Shown here: positions 42,515 through 50,086 of the stretch, one piece after another
Numbering within the stretch: the stretch's first letter is position 1
Layout: the number at the start of each line of letters is the position of its first letter
From: JABDCD01 sp964469525
GTDB taxonomy: Bacteria; Pseudomonadota; Alphaproteobacteria; Rickettsiales; SXRF01
Length of the DNA stretch: 64,000 nucleotides
Reading direction: 5' to 3'
NCBI GenBank assembly: GCA_964469525.1
Contig: CAYXYU010000003.1
Location: forward strand, 62,001-126,000
Program-made: the position numbers and the translations under genes
Notes under the pieces: model-generated
Databases searched by the model: none
What the model was told of the DNA's origin: nothing
What the model saw: only the letters and a program-made list of their open reading frames with translations

Positions 42515-42960
42515 TGTTATCGAAGAAATTATTCTACGCCGTCGAAGCGGTTTTATATATTGCCTATAATGCCGGGCGGGGGCCGATTGCCAGCCGCGAC
42601 ATTGCGGCGAAACAGGGCCTTCCGCCGCGTTATCTCGAGCAGCTGATGCAGCGGCTGGTGCGTGCCGGTATTCTGCGCGGCGTGCGCGGACCGCATGGCG
42701 GTTACCTGCTGGCCCGGGAGCGCCGCCGCATCACGGTCGGTGATATCTGCGAATGCCTGAATGAGGAGAAGGATGAGACGGCACAGAAAGCATATGGCGG
42801 CACCCCGCTGGGCAGCCGCATCGTGGCTCCGGTATGGGACGCGGCGCAGGCACAGACGATGAATTATCTAAAACAGATCAACCTGGCCGATCTCTGCGAG
42901 CAGGCCGCCGCCGGCAATATCCGCAGGGATTCGGAGGAAAGAATGGATTTTGCTATTTAA
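42511..42960 (+). CDS. Rrf2 family transcriptional regulator
   Basis: 149-residue winged-helix regulator. The Rrf2 DNA-binding part is clear: YAVEAVLYIAYNAGRGPIAS, IAAKQGLPPRYLEQLMQRLV, RAGILRGVRGPHGGYLLAR. Only two cysteines occur after the wHTH (ICECLN) and one near the end (LCEQAA); the three spaced cysteines of IscR (C-x5-C-x5-C) are not seen. An Fe-S cluster is therefore doubtful. Adjacent cysK suggests a CymR-like role in cysteine/sulfur control, an inference from position. ATG overlaps the dut stop. Confidence 0.88.
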   Translation: MMLSKKLFYAVEAVLYIAYNAGRGPIASRDIAAKQGLPPRYLEQLMQRLVRAGILRGVRGPHGGYLLARERRRITVGDICECLNEEKDETAQKAYGGTPLGSRIVAPVWDAAQAQTMNYLKQINLADLCEQAAAGNIRRDSEERMDFAI

Positions 42961-42965
42961 CCCAC

Positions 42966-43031
42966 TTGTCATTCCGGGCGAATGCGAGGAATCTGTTTAA
43001 GCATGTCCCTCGCATGCATTCGGAATGACAA
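42966..43031. repeat. GTCATTCCG palindromic element between rrf2 gene and cysK
   Basis: TTGTCATTCCGGGCGAATGC faces GCATGCATTCGGAATGACAA, with internal GCGAGG/CCTCGC also pairing. It sits where a cysK operator or promoter would be expected. Confidence 0.8.
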
Positions 43032-43050
43032 ATAAGAAAAAGGAGTTCTT

Positions 43051-44031
43051 ATGACCGCCACCGCTAAAATCGCTCCCGTCGAGCTTGACCGCCCCGGCCG
43101 CGGACGCGTGTATGACAATATCCTCGCCACCATCGGCAATACGCCGCTAATCCGGCTGCACCGCACGGCGCATGAGGCGGGGTGCGTAGCCGATATCCTG
43201 GTCAAAGCGGAGTTTTTCAACCCGCTTTCCTCGGTCAAGGATCGTATTGCGCTTTCCATGGTCGAGGCGGCGGAAGCCTCCGGCAAAATTACGCCGAAGA
43301 CCGTGCTGGTCGAGCCGACTTCGGGCAATACCGGCATCGCGCTCGCCTTCGTCTGCGCGGCCAAGGGGTATAATCTTATCCTCACCATGCCGGAAAGCAT
43401 GTCGATGGAGCGGCGCAAGATGCTGAAGTTTCTGGGAGCCCAACTAGAATTGACGCCCGCCGCCAAGGGAATGCGCGGCGCCATCGAGCGCGCCGAGGAA
43501 ATCCTGTCCTCCAATCCCGACGCGCTGATACTGCAGCAGTTCAAGAACGCCGCCAATCCGGAGATTCACCGCCGTACCACCGCCGAGGAGGTATGGACCG
43601 ATACCGGCGGCAAAGTCGATGTGTTCATTACCGGCGTCGGCACCGGCGGCTCCCTTACGGGCGTGGCGCAGGTTCTGAAAGCCAAGAAGCCTTCCGTGAA
43701 AATCATTGCCGTTGAACCGGAAGATTCGCCGGTGCTCTCGGGCGGCAAGCCGGGCCCGCACAAGATCCAGGGCATCGGGGCCGGCTTCGTGCCCGATATC
43801 CTGCAGCAGGAACTGATCGACGAAGTGGTCACCATCGGCAACGAAACGGCGTTCGCCACTTCGCGCAAGGTGGCGAGGCTCGAAGGCATGCCGGTCGGCA
43901 TCTCGTCCGGCGCCACCATCGCCGCCGCGCTCGAAGTCGGCGCCCGCCCGGAGATGAAGGGCAAGACGATTGTAGTGATCGCAGCGTCCAGCGCGGAGCG
44001 CTATCTCTCCACGGATTTGTTCGCGGAGTAG
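43051..44031 (+). CDS. cysK: Cysteine synthase A (O-acetylserine sulfhydrylase)
   Basis: PLP enzyme making cysteine from O-acetylserine and sulfide. 326 residues. The PLP lysine lies in SSVKDRIALSMVEAAE, substrate loop in EPTSGNTGIALAF, phosphate-binding loop GVGTGGSLTGVAQVL, and GIGAGFVPDIL is typical. A good SD (AAAGGAG) follows the palindromic element. It connects functionally with the sulfate transporter at 16.8-20.1 kb and the upstream Rrf2 regulator. Confidence 0.95.
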   Translation: MTATAKIAPVELDRPGRGRVYDNILATIGNTPLIRLHRTAHEAGCVADILVKAEFFNPLSSVKDRIALSMVEAAEASGKITPKTVLVEPTSGNTGIALAFVCAAKGYNLILTMPESMSMERRKMLKFLGAQLELTPAAKGMRGAIERAEEILSSNPDALILQQFKNAANPEIHRRTTAEEVWTDTGGKVDVFITGVGTGGSLTGVAQVLKAKKPSVKIIAVEPEDSPVLSGGKPGPHKIQGIGAGFVPDILQQELIDEVVTIGNETAFATSRKVARLEGMPVGISSGATIAAALEVGARPEMKGKTIVVIAASSAERYLSTDLFAE

Positions 44032-44034
44032 AAA

Positions 44035-44102
44035 GTTGGCAGTCGGCAGTTGGCAGTTGGCAGATAAAAAAGCAGGAACTGCAAACTGCAAACTGCAAAC
44101 TG
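44035..44102. repeat. Word-type inverted array (TTGGCAG / CAAACTG) at the ThiF-like gene start
   Basis: The left arm is four tandem words GTTGGCAGTCGGCAGTTGGC.. (44035-44063); the right arm is AACTGCAAACTGCAAACTGC.. (44077-44102). The words are roughly inverse (AGTTGGCAG vs CTGCAAACT). The coding frame of the downstream gene runs through all of it. Confidence 0.8.
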
Positions 44103-44836
44103 ACCATCTGCGGCGCTATGCTCGCCATATCGTGCTGCCGGAGATCGGCGAGGAGGGGCAGAAAAAGCTGCTTTCCTCCACCGTCCTGGTGATCGGGGCA
44201 GGGGGGTTGGGCAGCAGCGTGCTGGCCAATCTGGCGGCATCGGGGGTCGGCAGGCTCGGCATTGTCGAGCCGGACCGCGTGGAATTATCGAATCTGCAGC
44301 GCCAGATGCTGTTCGAAACGGCCGATATCGGCCGTTTCAAGGCCGAGGCGGCGCGCGATCGCATCGGGGAAATCAATCCGGATTGCGCGCTGGAGCTGTT
44401 CCTTGAGCGCCTGAACGGGCAGAATGCACGCGATTGGATACGGAACTTTGACCTTGTGATCGATTGCAGCGACAATTTTCCGACGCGTTTTGCACTCAAT
44501 GATGCCTGTTTTCAGGAGAAAAAGACGCTGATTTCGGCAGCGATTTCGGGATTTTCCGCTCAGATTTCCACCTTCAAGGCGCATCTGGGGGCGCCGCATC
44601 CCTGCTATCGCTGTCTGGTGCCGGGGGTTCCGGAGCGCGAGCGCAGCTGCGAACAGGAGGGCATCATCGGGCCCCTGGCGGCGGTGATGGGCAGCCTGCA
44701 GGCACTTGAAGCCATCAAGGAACTGCTGGCCATCGGCGAGTCGCTGTCCGGTTCGCTGCTTGTCATGGACGCGCTCTTCTCCGAGATTCGCAGGGTCACC
44801 CTTCCGCGCGATCCGGGCTGCCCATTACATCCTTGA
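44036..44836 (+). CDS. ThiF/HesA/MoeB family adenylyltransferase
   Basis: E1-like enzyme that adenylates the C-terminus of a ubiquitin-like sulfur carrier (MoaD or ThiS type). LRRYARHIVLPEIGEEGQ, then VLVIGAGGLGSSVLANLA (ATP site) and VIDCSDNFPTRFALNDAC. The zinc site begins with CYRC; the second pair is CPLHP rather than C-x2-C, so a His or nothing fills the fourth position. The catalytic Cys is probably in RSCEQEGIIGPL. No ATG precedes the conserved domain. The only plausible start is TTG 44036, with GGAG of the cysK end seven bases upstream, and the first ~22 residues are pure repeat. Confidence 0.88.
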   Translation: MAVGSWQLADKKAGTANCKLQTDHLRRYARHIVLPEIGEEGQKKLLSSTVLVIGAGGLGSSVLANLAASGVGRLGIVEPDRVELSNLQRQMLFETADIGRFKAEAARDRIGEINPDCALELFLERLNGQNARDWIRNFDLVIDCSDNFPTRFALNDACFQEKKTLISAAISGFSAQISTFKAHLGAPHPCYRCLVPGVPERERSCEQEGIIGPLAAVMGSLQALEAIKELLAIGESLSGSLLVMDALFSEIRRVTLPRDPGCPLHP

Positions 44837-44867
44837 AAGAAGTGGAGACGGGGGTTAACTATAACCC

Positions 44868-45374
44868 ATGTCGCTAAAGCGTTGTATTTGTGCCTTGATG
44901 GCGCTGGCCTTCAGCATGTCGCTGATGCTGCCGGTACTGGCTGCGACAGGCACTGTCACGGGGCTCAAGCTGCCGCGCTTCGTGTCCATCCGGCCGGATG
45001 AGGCCAACGTGCGCACCGGCCCCGGCACGCGTTATCCCATCCAGTGGGTGTATCGCCGCGCCGGCATGCCGGTCGAGATCATCGAGGAATACGATACATG
45101 GCGCAAGATACGCGATGCCGAGGGTACAACCGGCTGGGTGCATAAGAGTATGCTCGAGGGCACGCGCATGGTGATGATCCGCGGTAAGGAGCCGCGTGTC
45201 ATGCGCATCGACGCCGATCCGTCGTCCAAGCCGCTGCTGAAAGCCGAGCCAAAGGTCATCGCCCATCTGGTTGAATGCCAGAAGGATTGGTGCCGGATTC
45301 AGGTGTCGGCGCGCAAGGGCTGGATCGAAAAACGCTACCTCTGGGGCGTGTATCCGGAAGAACTCATCGACTGA
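44868..45374 (+). CDS. Secreted bacterial SH3 domain protein
   Basis: 168 residues with a signal peptide (ALMALAFSMSLMLPVLAATG) and two SH3-like beta domains. The first contains EANVRTGPGTRYPIQWVYRR and GTTGWVHKSML. The second contains ECQKDWCRIQVSARKGWIEK. Alphaproteobacterial homologues of this layout are periplasmic with unknown function; cell-wall binding is a common guess for SH3b domains. It follows the ThiF-like gene after 31 bases. Confidence 0.85.
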   Translation: MSLKRCICALMALAFSMSLMLPVLAATGTVTGLKLPRFVSIRPDEANVRTGPGTRYPIQWVYRRAGMPVEIIEEYDTWRKIRDAEGTTGWVHKSMLEGTRMVMIRGKEPRVMRIDADPSSKPLLKAEPKVIAHLVECQKDWCRIQVSARKGWIEKRYLWGVYPEELID

Positions 45375-45403
45375 ACTACGTTGAACTTTGAAAAGGAGAA
45401 TTT

Positions 45404-45979
45404 ATGCGTACCTCTCTCTTCGCTTTTGCCGCCGTCTTATCCCTGCCGGTTACCGCGCACGCGGCTGCGGAACGATACATGCTCGATCCGAGCCATACCA
45501 ACGTACTGTGGCACGCCAACCATATGGGGTTTTCCACCCCCTCGGGCAAGTTTACTGATGTCACCGGCACACTGATGCTTGATGAGCAGGATCCGTCGCA
45601 AAGCAGCCTCGAAGTGACGGTGAAACCGGGCAGCGTCCTCACCGGCATTCCGAAGTTCGACGATCACCTGAAGGGTCCCGATTTTTTCAATGTGGAAAAA
45701 CATCCCGCCGCCACCTTCAAGAGTTCACGCGTGGAAGTGACGGGGAAGGAAACGGCGAAGGTGCATGGCGACTTCACCCTGTTGGGCAAGACCATGCCGC
45801 TCGTGCTGGACGTCAAGCTGAACAAAATCGGTGAGAACCCAATGAGCAAGGTCAAGACGGCCGGCTTTTCGGCCACCGGCACCGTGGTGCGCTCGCAGTA
45901 CGGCATGAATTACGGTCTGCCAATGGTCGGAGATGAAGTAAAGCTCACCATCGAGGCGGAAGCGACGAAGGCGGAGTAA
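45404..45979 (+). CDS. YceI family periplasmic lipid-binding protein
   Basis: 191 residues. A signal peptide (FAFAAVLSLPVTAHA) precedes a lipocalin-like YceI barrel, whose fold binds polyisoprenoids in characterised members. Family blocks: YMLDPSHTNVLWHANHMGFS, FDDHLKGPDFFNVEKHPAATF and VHGDFTLLGKTMPLVLDV. A strong SD (AAAAGGAG) lies before the ATG. Probably the last gene of the run; a strong hairpin follows. Confidence 0.92.
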   Translation: MRTSLFAFAAVLSLPVTAHAAAERYMLDPSHTNVLWHANHMGFSTPSGKFTDVTGTLMLDEQDPSQSSLEVTVKPGSVLTGIPKFDDHLKGPDFFNVEKHPAATFKSSRVEVTGKETAKVHGDFTLLGKTMPLVLDVKLNKIGENPMSKVKTAGFSATGTVVRSQYGMNYGLPMVGDEVKLTIEAEATKAE

Positions 45980-45980
45980 T

Positions 45981-46003
45981 CCCCTCCCCCTACGGGGGAG
46001 GGG
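45981..46003. terminator. Perfect hairpin between convergent yceI-like and pelG genes
   Basis: CCCCTCCCCC pairs with GGGGGAGGGG around TAC. It begins two bases after the YceI stop and ends one base before the pelG stop codon (46004). It is a minimal CCCTCTCC-family element and can serve as a two-way terminator. Confidence 0.6.
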
Positions 46004-47392
46004 TTAGGCCGCCTTCAGCGAGTTGTTGCTGGTGATGAAGGCGTGATAGGGCAGCTTCTGGATGTGGGCGAACAGCACCAGCGAGGTAACGACGAATACC
46101 ACCAGCGACGACAGGAAATAGCCGTAGCCGTAATAGGGGAAGCCGAGTTCGATGCTGACCAGAGTGAAGGCGGCGTTGGCGGCCAGATAAATGCCCTGCA
46201 GCCACAGTGCGGTCTTCCGGCAGTCGAAATAGGACAGGATAATCAGCTCGAACAGCAGCAGCACGTGGAAGAATGCGCCAAGCGTGCCCAGACGAAAGAT
46301 GCCGATCTGCAGGTAGTTGATGTTGAGCCACGCGAACAGCTGCGCCGCGGTCAAGATGCAGACCAGCGTGATGGTGCCCTGCACGACGAAGAAATTGCGG
46401 GCGCTGGCGAGAATGGTGCCGAGAATTTTCTGATGATTCTCGCGGATGGTTGCCAGGGGTTTGTGATCCAGGATGTCGTGGTAGAAGCGCTGGTAGCGAC
46501 GGAAAAAGTTGGTCTCGATGCTGTACATGAAAATCGCCATGGCGGGCACGATGGTGAGATAGGCCAGGAACATGGCGCTGTCGTAATCGGGGTAATGCAC
46601 CATCCTGCTTGGCGTCATAACGGCTTCCGGCGCATACAACCACATCAGCCATTTGTCGATCCAGATGGCCGCGTTGTAGAAGAAGCTGCCGAGCGCGAGT
46701 TCCCAGTATTTGCGGTAGTATAGCTTCAGATCGGTGCGCTTTACCAGCCGGTAGGGATATTCGGCGAGGATCCTGCCGATCAGCGAGAAAGCGATCCAGG
46801 CCAGACCGATATTGAACCCGCAGAGCATACCGGCGGCGCCATACGGCACCTTCAGCGCTTCCTCGAACAGCACGCCGAGCAGCATGCCGACGCCAAAAGA
46901 GCGCGTGACTGCCTTGTAATCCTTGAGCGCGGTCATGTAGACGCCGAGCAGCCAGATGGGGGTGATGAGGAACAGGTTGGCCATCGACGCCAGCCGCATG
47001 CCGATGGTCATCTCGGTGTACCAGCCGTAGTAGAGCAGCGCGAAGGGCAGCAGGATGGCGTATTGCAGGGCGAGGCTGACAAGCATCACGGTGGGGGTGT
47101 GCGTGACGTTCCGGCTGTGGATGCTGTCGGCGAGATAGCGGGTGATGACCATGTAGGTCGGCGCCGAGAGCATCAGCGAGAAGCCGAAGTTGTAAACGAC
47201 CACGATGCGGAAATCGATCAGCGTCTGCACCGAGAAATAATCGGAGTAGAACAGCGTCACCCCGCCCAGCGCCAGCACGGTGAACAGCCAGGGCCCGGCG
47301 GCGGCGAGGGTAGCGTGCAGGTAGGCGCGCGAGATGCCCAGCAGGTCATCCTTGCTGGTCAGGCGGGTGAGAGCGAATCCGATGCCGGCCAT
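46004..47392 (-). CDS. pelG: Pel exopolysaccharide inner-membrane transporter PelG
   Basis: Polysaccharide flippase-like membrane protein proposed to move Pel across the inner membrane together with PelD/E/F. 462 residues with about twelve TM helices. Family blocks: MAGIGFALTRLTSKDDLLGI, AGPWLFTVLALG, RYLADSIHSRNV, MLCGFNIGLAWI and IDKWLMWL. It is the last gene of the minus-strand pel operon; a compound CCCTCTCC element separates it from pelF. AAGGA precedes the ATG. Confidence 0.93.
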   Translation of the reverse strand: MAGIGFALTRLTSKDDLLGISRAYLHATLAAAGPWLFTVLALGGVTLFYSDYFSVQTLIDFRIVVVYNFGFSLMLSAPTYMVITRYLADSIHSRNVTHTPTVMLVSLALQYAILLPFALLYYGWYTEMTIGMRLASMANLFLITPIWLLGVYMTALKDYKAVTRSFGVGMLLGVLFEEALKVPYGAAGMLCGFNIGLAWIAFSLIGRILAEYPYRLVKRTDLKLYYRKYWELALGSFFYNAAIWIDKWLMWLYAPEAVMTPSRMVHYPDYDSAMFLAYLTIVPAMAIFMYSIETNFFRRYQRFYHDILDHKPLATIRENHQKILGTILASARNFFVVQGTITLVCILTAAQLFAWLNINYLQIGIFRLGTLGAFFHVLLLFELIILSYFDCRKTALWLQGIYLAANAAFTLVSIELGFPYYGYGYFLSSLVVFVVTSLVLFAHIQKLPYHAFITSNNSLKAA

Positions 47393-47417
47393 AAATATAT
47401 TTCCTTATCTTGTTTCT

Positions 47418-47513
47418 CCCTCTCCCATGTATGGGAGAGGGTCGGGGTGAGGGCGTTTCCTTAGCGAAATCAAGTGCCCTCACCCTAACCCTCTCCCGCT
47501 TGCGGGAGAGGGG
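47418..47513. repeat. Compound CCCTCTCC palindrome between pelF and pelG
   Basis: Two hairpins, CCCTCTCCC-ATGTAT-GGGAGAGGG and CCCTCTCCC-GCTTGC-GGGAGAGGG, flank an inner inverted repeat (GGGTGAGGGC .. GCCCTCACCC). Total length is about 96 bases. Its location inside the operon could lower pelG expression relative to pelF. Confidence 0.85.
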
Positions 47514-47522
47514 ATGAGTTGG

Positions 47523-48992
47523 TTACATGCATGTCGCATACAGGCCGTGATAGGCCAGATGCTGATCCCGTTTGTTATAATAAAGCGCGACGCGCTGGCG
47601 TATCGCTTCGCCGCAGCGCTGATAGAAATCGCGGTCCGACAGCAGTTTCAGCACTCCCTCGGCCAGCGCCTGCGGGTTGGAGAGCGGCACGATAATACCG
47701 CCGGCACCGAGCCTTGGATGCTCATCCGGCTTGCCGAGCACCATTTCGCGGCAGGCTCCGACATCGGTTGCCACGGTCGGCACGCCGCAGGCGCCCGCTT
47801 CCAGAATGACCAGCGGCTGCGCCTCGCTGATGCTGCTGATGACGATTACGTCGATTTCCGGCAGATAGTCGTCGATATTGACCCGGCCGGTGAAGGTGAC
47901 GCAGTGCTGCAGGGCGAAATAGTCCACCATCGCCTGGCACTCGCGTACGTATTCCGGGTCTTCGTCCAGCGGGCCGATGACCAGGGCGCGCAAATCGGGC
48001 AGCGACTGGCTGAGCGTAGCGGTAGCGCGCAGGAAGTTCTTGATGTCCTTGATCGGCACGACGCGTCCGATCAGTGCAATGGTCGGGCGCGTATGCGGCT
48101 GACGGGGCAGCGCGCCATAACGCTCGGTATCGATGCCGTTGGGAATGATGCGCATGCGTGTTGCGTCGGCGCCATCTGCCAGTTGCGCCTGCTGATTGCC
48201 GGCGAACAGGGTGACGATATGATCGCACGCCTCGTAGCAGATGCGCGAATAGTTGGTGAAGGTATCGATCCATAGATCGCGCAGGTTCTGACGGGTGCGG
48301 TCGATGGTAAGCGCTTTCGACGCGGTTTCTTCAAGCCAGTCGGCTGAGGCGATCTCGATGCGCCGTTCATTGGTGTAGATGCCGTGCTCAGTCAGCGTTA
48401 CGGTGTGACCGGTCTCGATTTTGGCACGCGCGCCCAGCAGACCCGCGTAACCGGTGCTGAGTGCATGGTAGCACTTCGCTTCCGGAAGCTCGGCCAGCAG
48501 CAGTGAGCTTAACCCGCCCATCAGAGCCCGCCAGGACCAGAAATAATCGAGCATCGAGCTCTCGGCGAAATCCCCTTCATACATCTCGGTGATCAGTTCC
48601 CACGCTTCTTCGCTGTCGAGCAGGACGCGGCTGCCGAGTTTTTTACGGTAGGGCCGGATGACCTCCATGATGCGCTGCAGATCGCGCAAGGAGGCTTCGC
48701 CGGTGGTCAGTCGGATCAGCGGCTGCTTCAGCGCTGCGAATAATGCTTCCGCTTCCGCACGGGGGAGGGCGGAGCCTACGGGCAGCTGCTGCAGATGCAG
48801 GGTGGTCAGGCCGCTGACGTTGCCGGGCAGCTGATAGCGCAGCTCCGGCTGCTCGTCGCGCGGCAGGATCGAGACGATATGGAAGGTCAGATGGTCCTGA
48901 CGCGTGATCAACTCATGCGTCCAGGCCGATACGCCGCCGGGGACATATGGGTACGTGCCTTCCAGTATCAGACATACGTCGGGTTTACTCAT
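47523..48992 (-). CDS. pelF: Pel polysaccharide glycosyltransferase PelF
   Basis: Cytoplasmic GT4-type enzyme that polymerises Pel using UDP-activated N-acetylhexosamine. 489 residues from ATG 48992, which has a perfect AGGAGG six bases upstream and overlaps the pelE stop. The N-terminus CLILEGTYPYVPGGVSAWTH is the PelF signature. The C-terminal domain has IGRVVPIKDIKNFLRA and EAQPLVILEAGACGVPTVAT, the E-x7-E nucleotide-sugar motif. The longer frame to 49169 is not family-like. Confidence 0.93.
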   Translation of the reverse strand: MSKPDVCLILEGTYPYVPGGVSAWTHELITRQDHLTFHIVSILPRDEQPELRYQLPGNVSGLTTLHLQQLPVGSALPRAEAEALFAALKQPLIRLTTGEASLRDLQRIMEVIRPYRKKLGSRVLLDSEEAWELITEMYEGDFAESSMLDYFWSWRALMGGLSSLLLAELPEAKCYHALSTGYAGLLGARAKIETGHTVTLTEHGIYTNERRIEIASADWLEETASKALTIDRTRQNLRDLWIDTFTNYSRICYEACDHIVTLFAGNQQAQLADGADATRMRIIPNGIDTERYGALPRQPHTRPTIALIGRVVPIKDIKNFLRATATLSQSLPDLRALVIGPLDEDPEYVRECQAMVDYFALQHCVTFTGRVNIDDYLPEIDVIVISSISEAQPLVILEAGACGVPTVATDVGACREMVLGKPDEHPRLGAGGIIVPLSNPQALAEGVLKLLSDRDFYQRCGEAIRQRVALYYNKRDQHLAYHGLYATCM

Positions 48993-50086
48993 GCTCTGCC
49001 TCCTGACCATAGCTGCAGTGCATCTTGCAGAGGGGAGACTGGCCCATCCGCTACCGGCTTCGGCAACGCGGTGCGGTAGCGGCGCAGTGTTTCGTACTCG
49101 CCGCAGGCGAACAACGCCTCGCTGTACCACTGCGATATGGTGTCGGTGAGGTAGCCCCGCTCGATGCACTGGAACAGCCAGTCGCGAGCTTTTTCATATG
49201 CCTGGTCGCGCATCAGGATGCGTCCGACCCGGCCCCGCACTTCGGCGTTGCCCGGAACGATGTGGAGATACTCCTTATAGTATTCCAGCGCCTTACGCCG
49301 GTTGATCTGTTCGCGGTCGATATCGAGCAGGCCGGTATAAGCATAATCATCATAGTGTTCGGCCAGCGCCAGCAGCACCACGTAATCGCCGGGATGCCGT
49401 TCCTTGAGCTGGGTCAGCTGCATCAGGCGCGACAGGAAATGCGATTCGATCTTGGTAATGGCGGTGGCCGCCTGCACGCGGATCATGTTGCTCGGGTCGT
49501 TAAGCGCTTTTTTGAAGGCGGGAGCGAAATGCGGATGGAAGTTCGAAGTCATCTTGGACAGCGCCTGGCGCTTCTGGGCCTCGTTGCCAAATGTCATCAC
49601 ATCCAGAAACGGAATGACGCTGTAGCTCTTGGCCGACTCGTCACGGCCGACGCGGATATCGTTATAGATGCGCTCTCCCTGAGTCTGGCGCTGGCTCGGG
49701 AAGATACTCTCGAACCATTCGGAAAAGGGCAGGGCATAATAGGCCAGCCAGTCATGCATCATCACCGCCAGCATGACGCCGCCGGCGCCGAACGGTCCGG
49801 TCAGCGCCACGGTCAGCGCCAGCAGCACGGCGAAGCGGTTTTCGCGATCGCTGCCCATCAGCAGGCGGGCATAGGCGGCAAGGATCCCGACGATGGCCAG
49901 ATGCAGCAGCAGCCCGGCGAGCGGCTGCAGCTTTCCGTTCAGCATCCAGTACAGCAGCAGGTTTTCTACCACCAGCACGACGGCGGCGGCGATGAAGACG
50001 GCCAGGCCCCCCGGCTTCAGCCGGTGCACTTCATGCACGTCCGATGCACGCAAATAGGATTCGATTTCAGGCGGCGCGTTTTTCAT
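48989..50086 (-). CDS. pelE: Pel operon protein PelE-like (TM plus helical repeats)
   Basis: 365 residues from ATG 50086. Three hydrophobic segments near the N-terminus (LAVFIAAAVVLVVENLLLYW, then LLHLAIVGILAAYARLL, then LALTVALTGPFGAGGVML). A soluble helical-repeat part follows (RRKALEYYKEYLHIVPGNAEV, KARDWLFQCIERGYL), as in PelE, which anchors PelD/PelF at the membrane. Its start overlaps the end of pelD by 20 bases and its stop overlaps pelF (ATGA). Confidence 0.85.
   Translation of the reverse strand: MKNAPPEIESYLRASDVHEVHRLKPGGLAVFIAAAVVLVVENLLLYWMLNGKLQPLAGLLLHLAIVGILAAYARLLMGSDRENRFAVLLALTVALTGPFGAGGVMLAVMMHDWLAYYALPFSEWFESIFPSQRQTQGERIYNDIRVGRDESAKSYSVIPFLDVMTFGNEAQKRQALSKMTSNFHPHFAPAFKKALNDPSNMIRVQAATAITKIESHFLSRLMQLTQLKERHPGDYVVLLALAEHYDDYAYTGLLDIDREQINRRKALEYYKEYLHIVPGNAEVRGRVGRILMRDQAYEKARDWLFQCIERGYLTDTISQWYSEALFACGEYETLRRYRTALPKPVADGPVSPLQDALQLWSGGRA

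Noticed and set aside
44035..44102. Short tandem words as a CRISPR array
   Set aside because: Units are 7-10 bases with no unique spacers, and the second half is an inverse of the first; no cas genes nearby.
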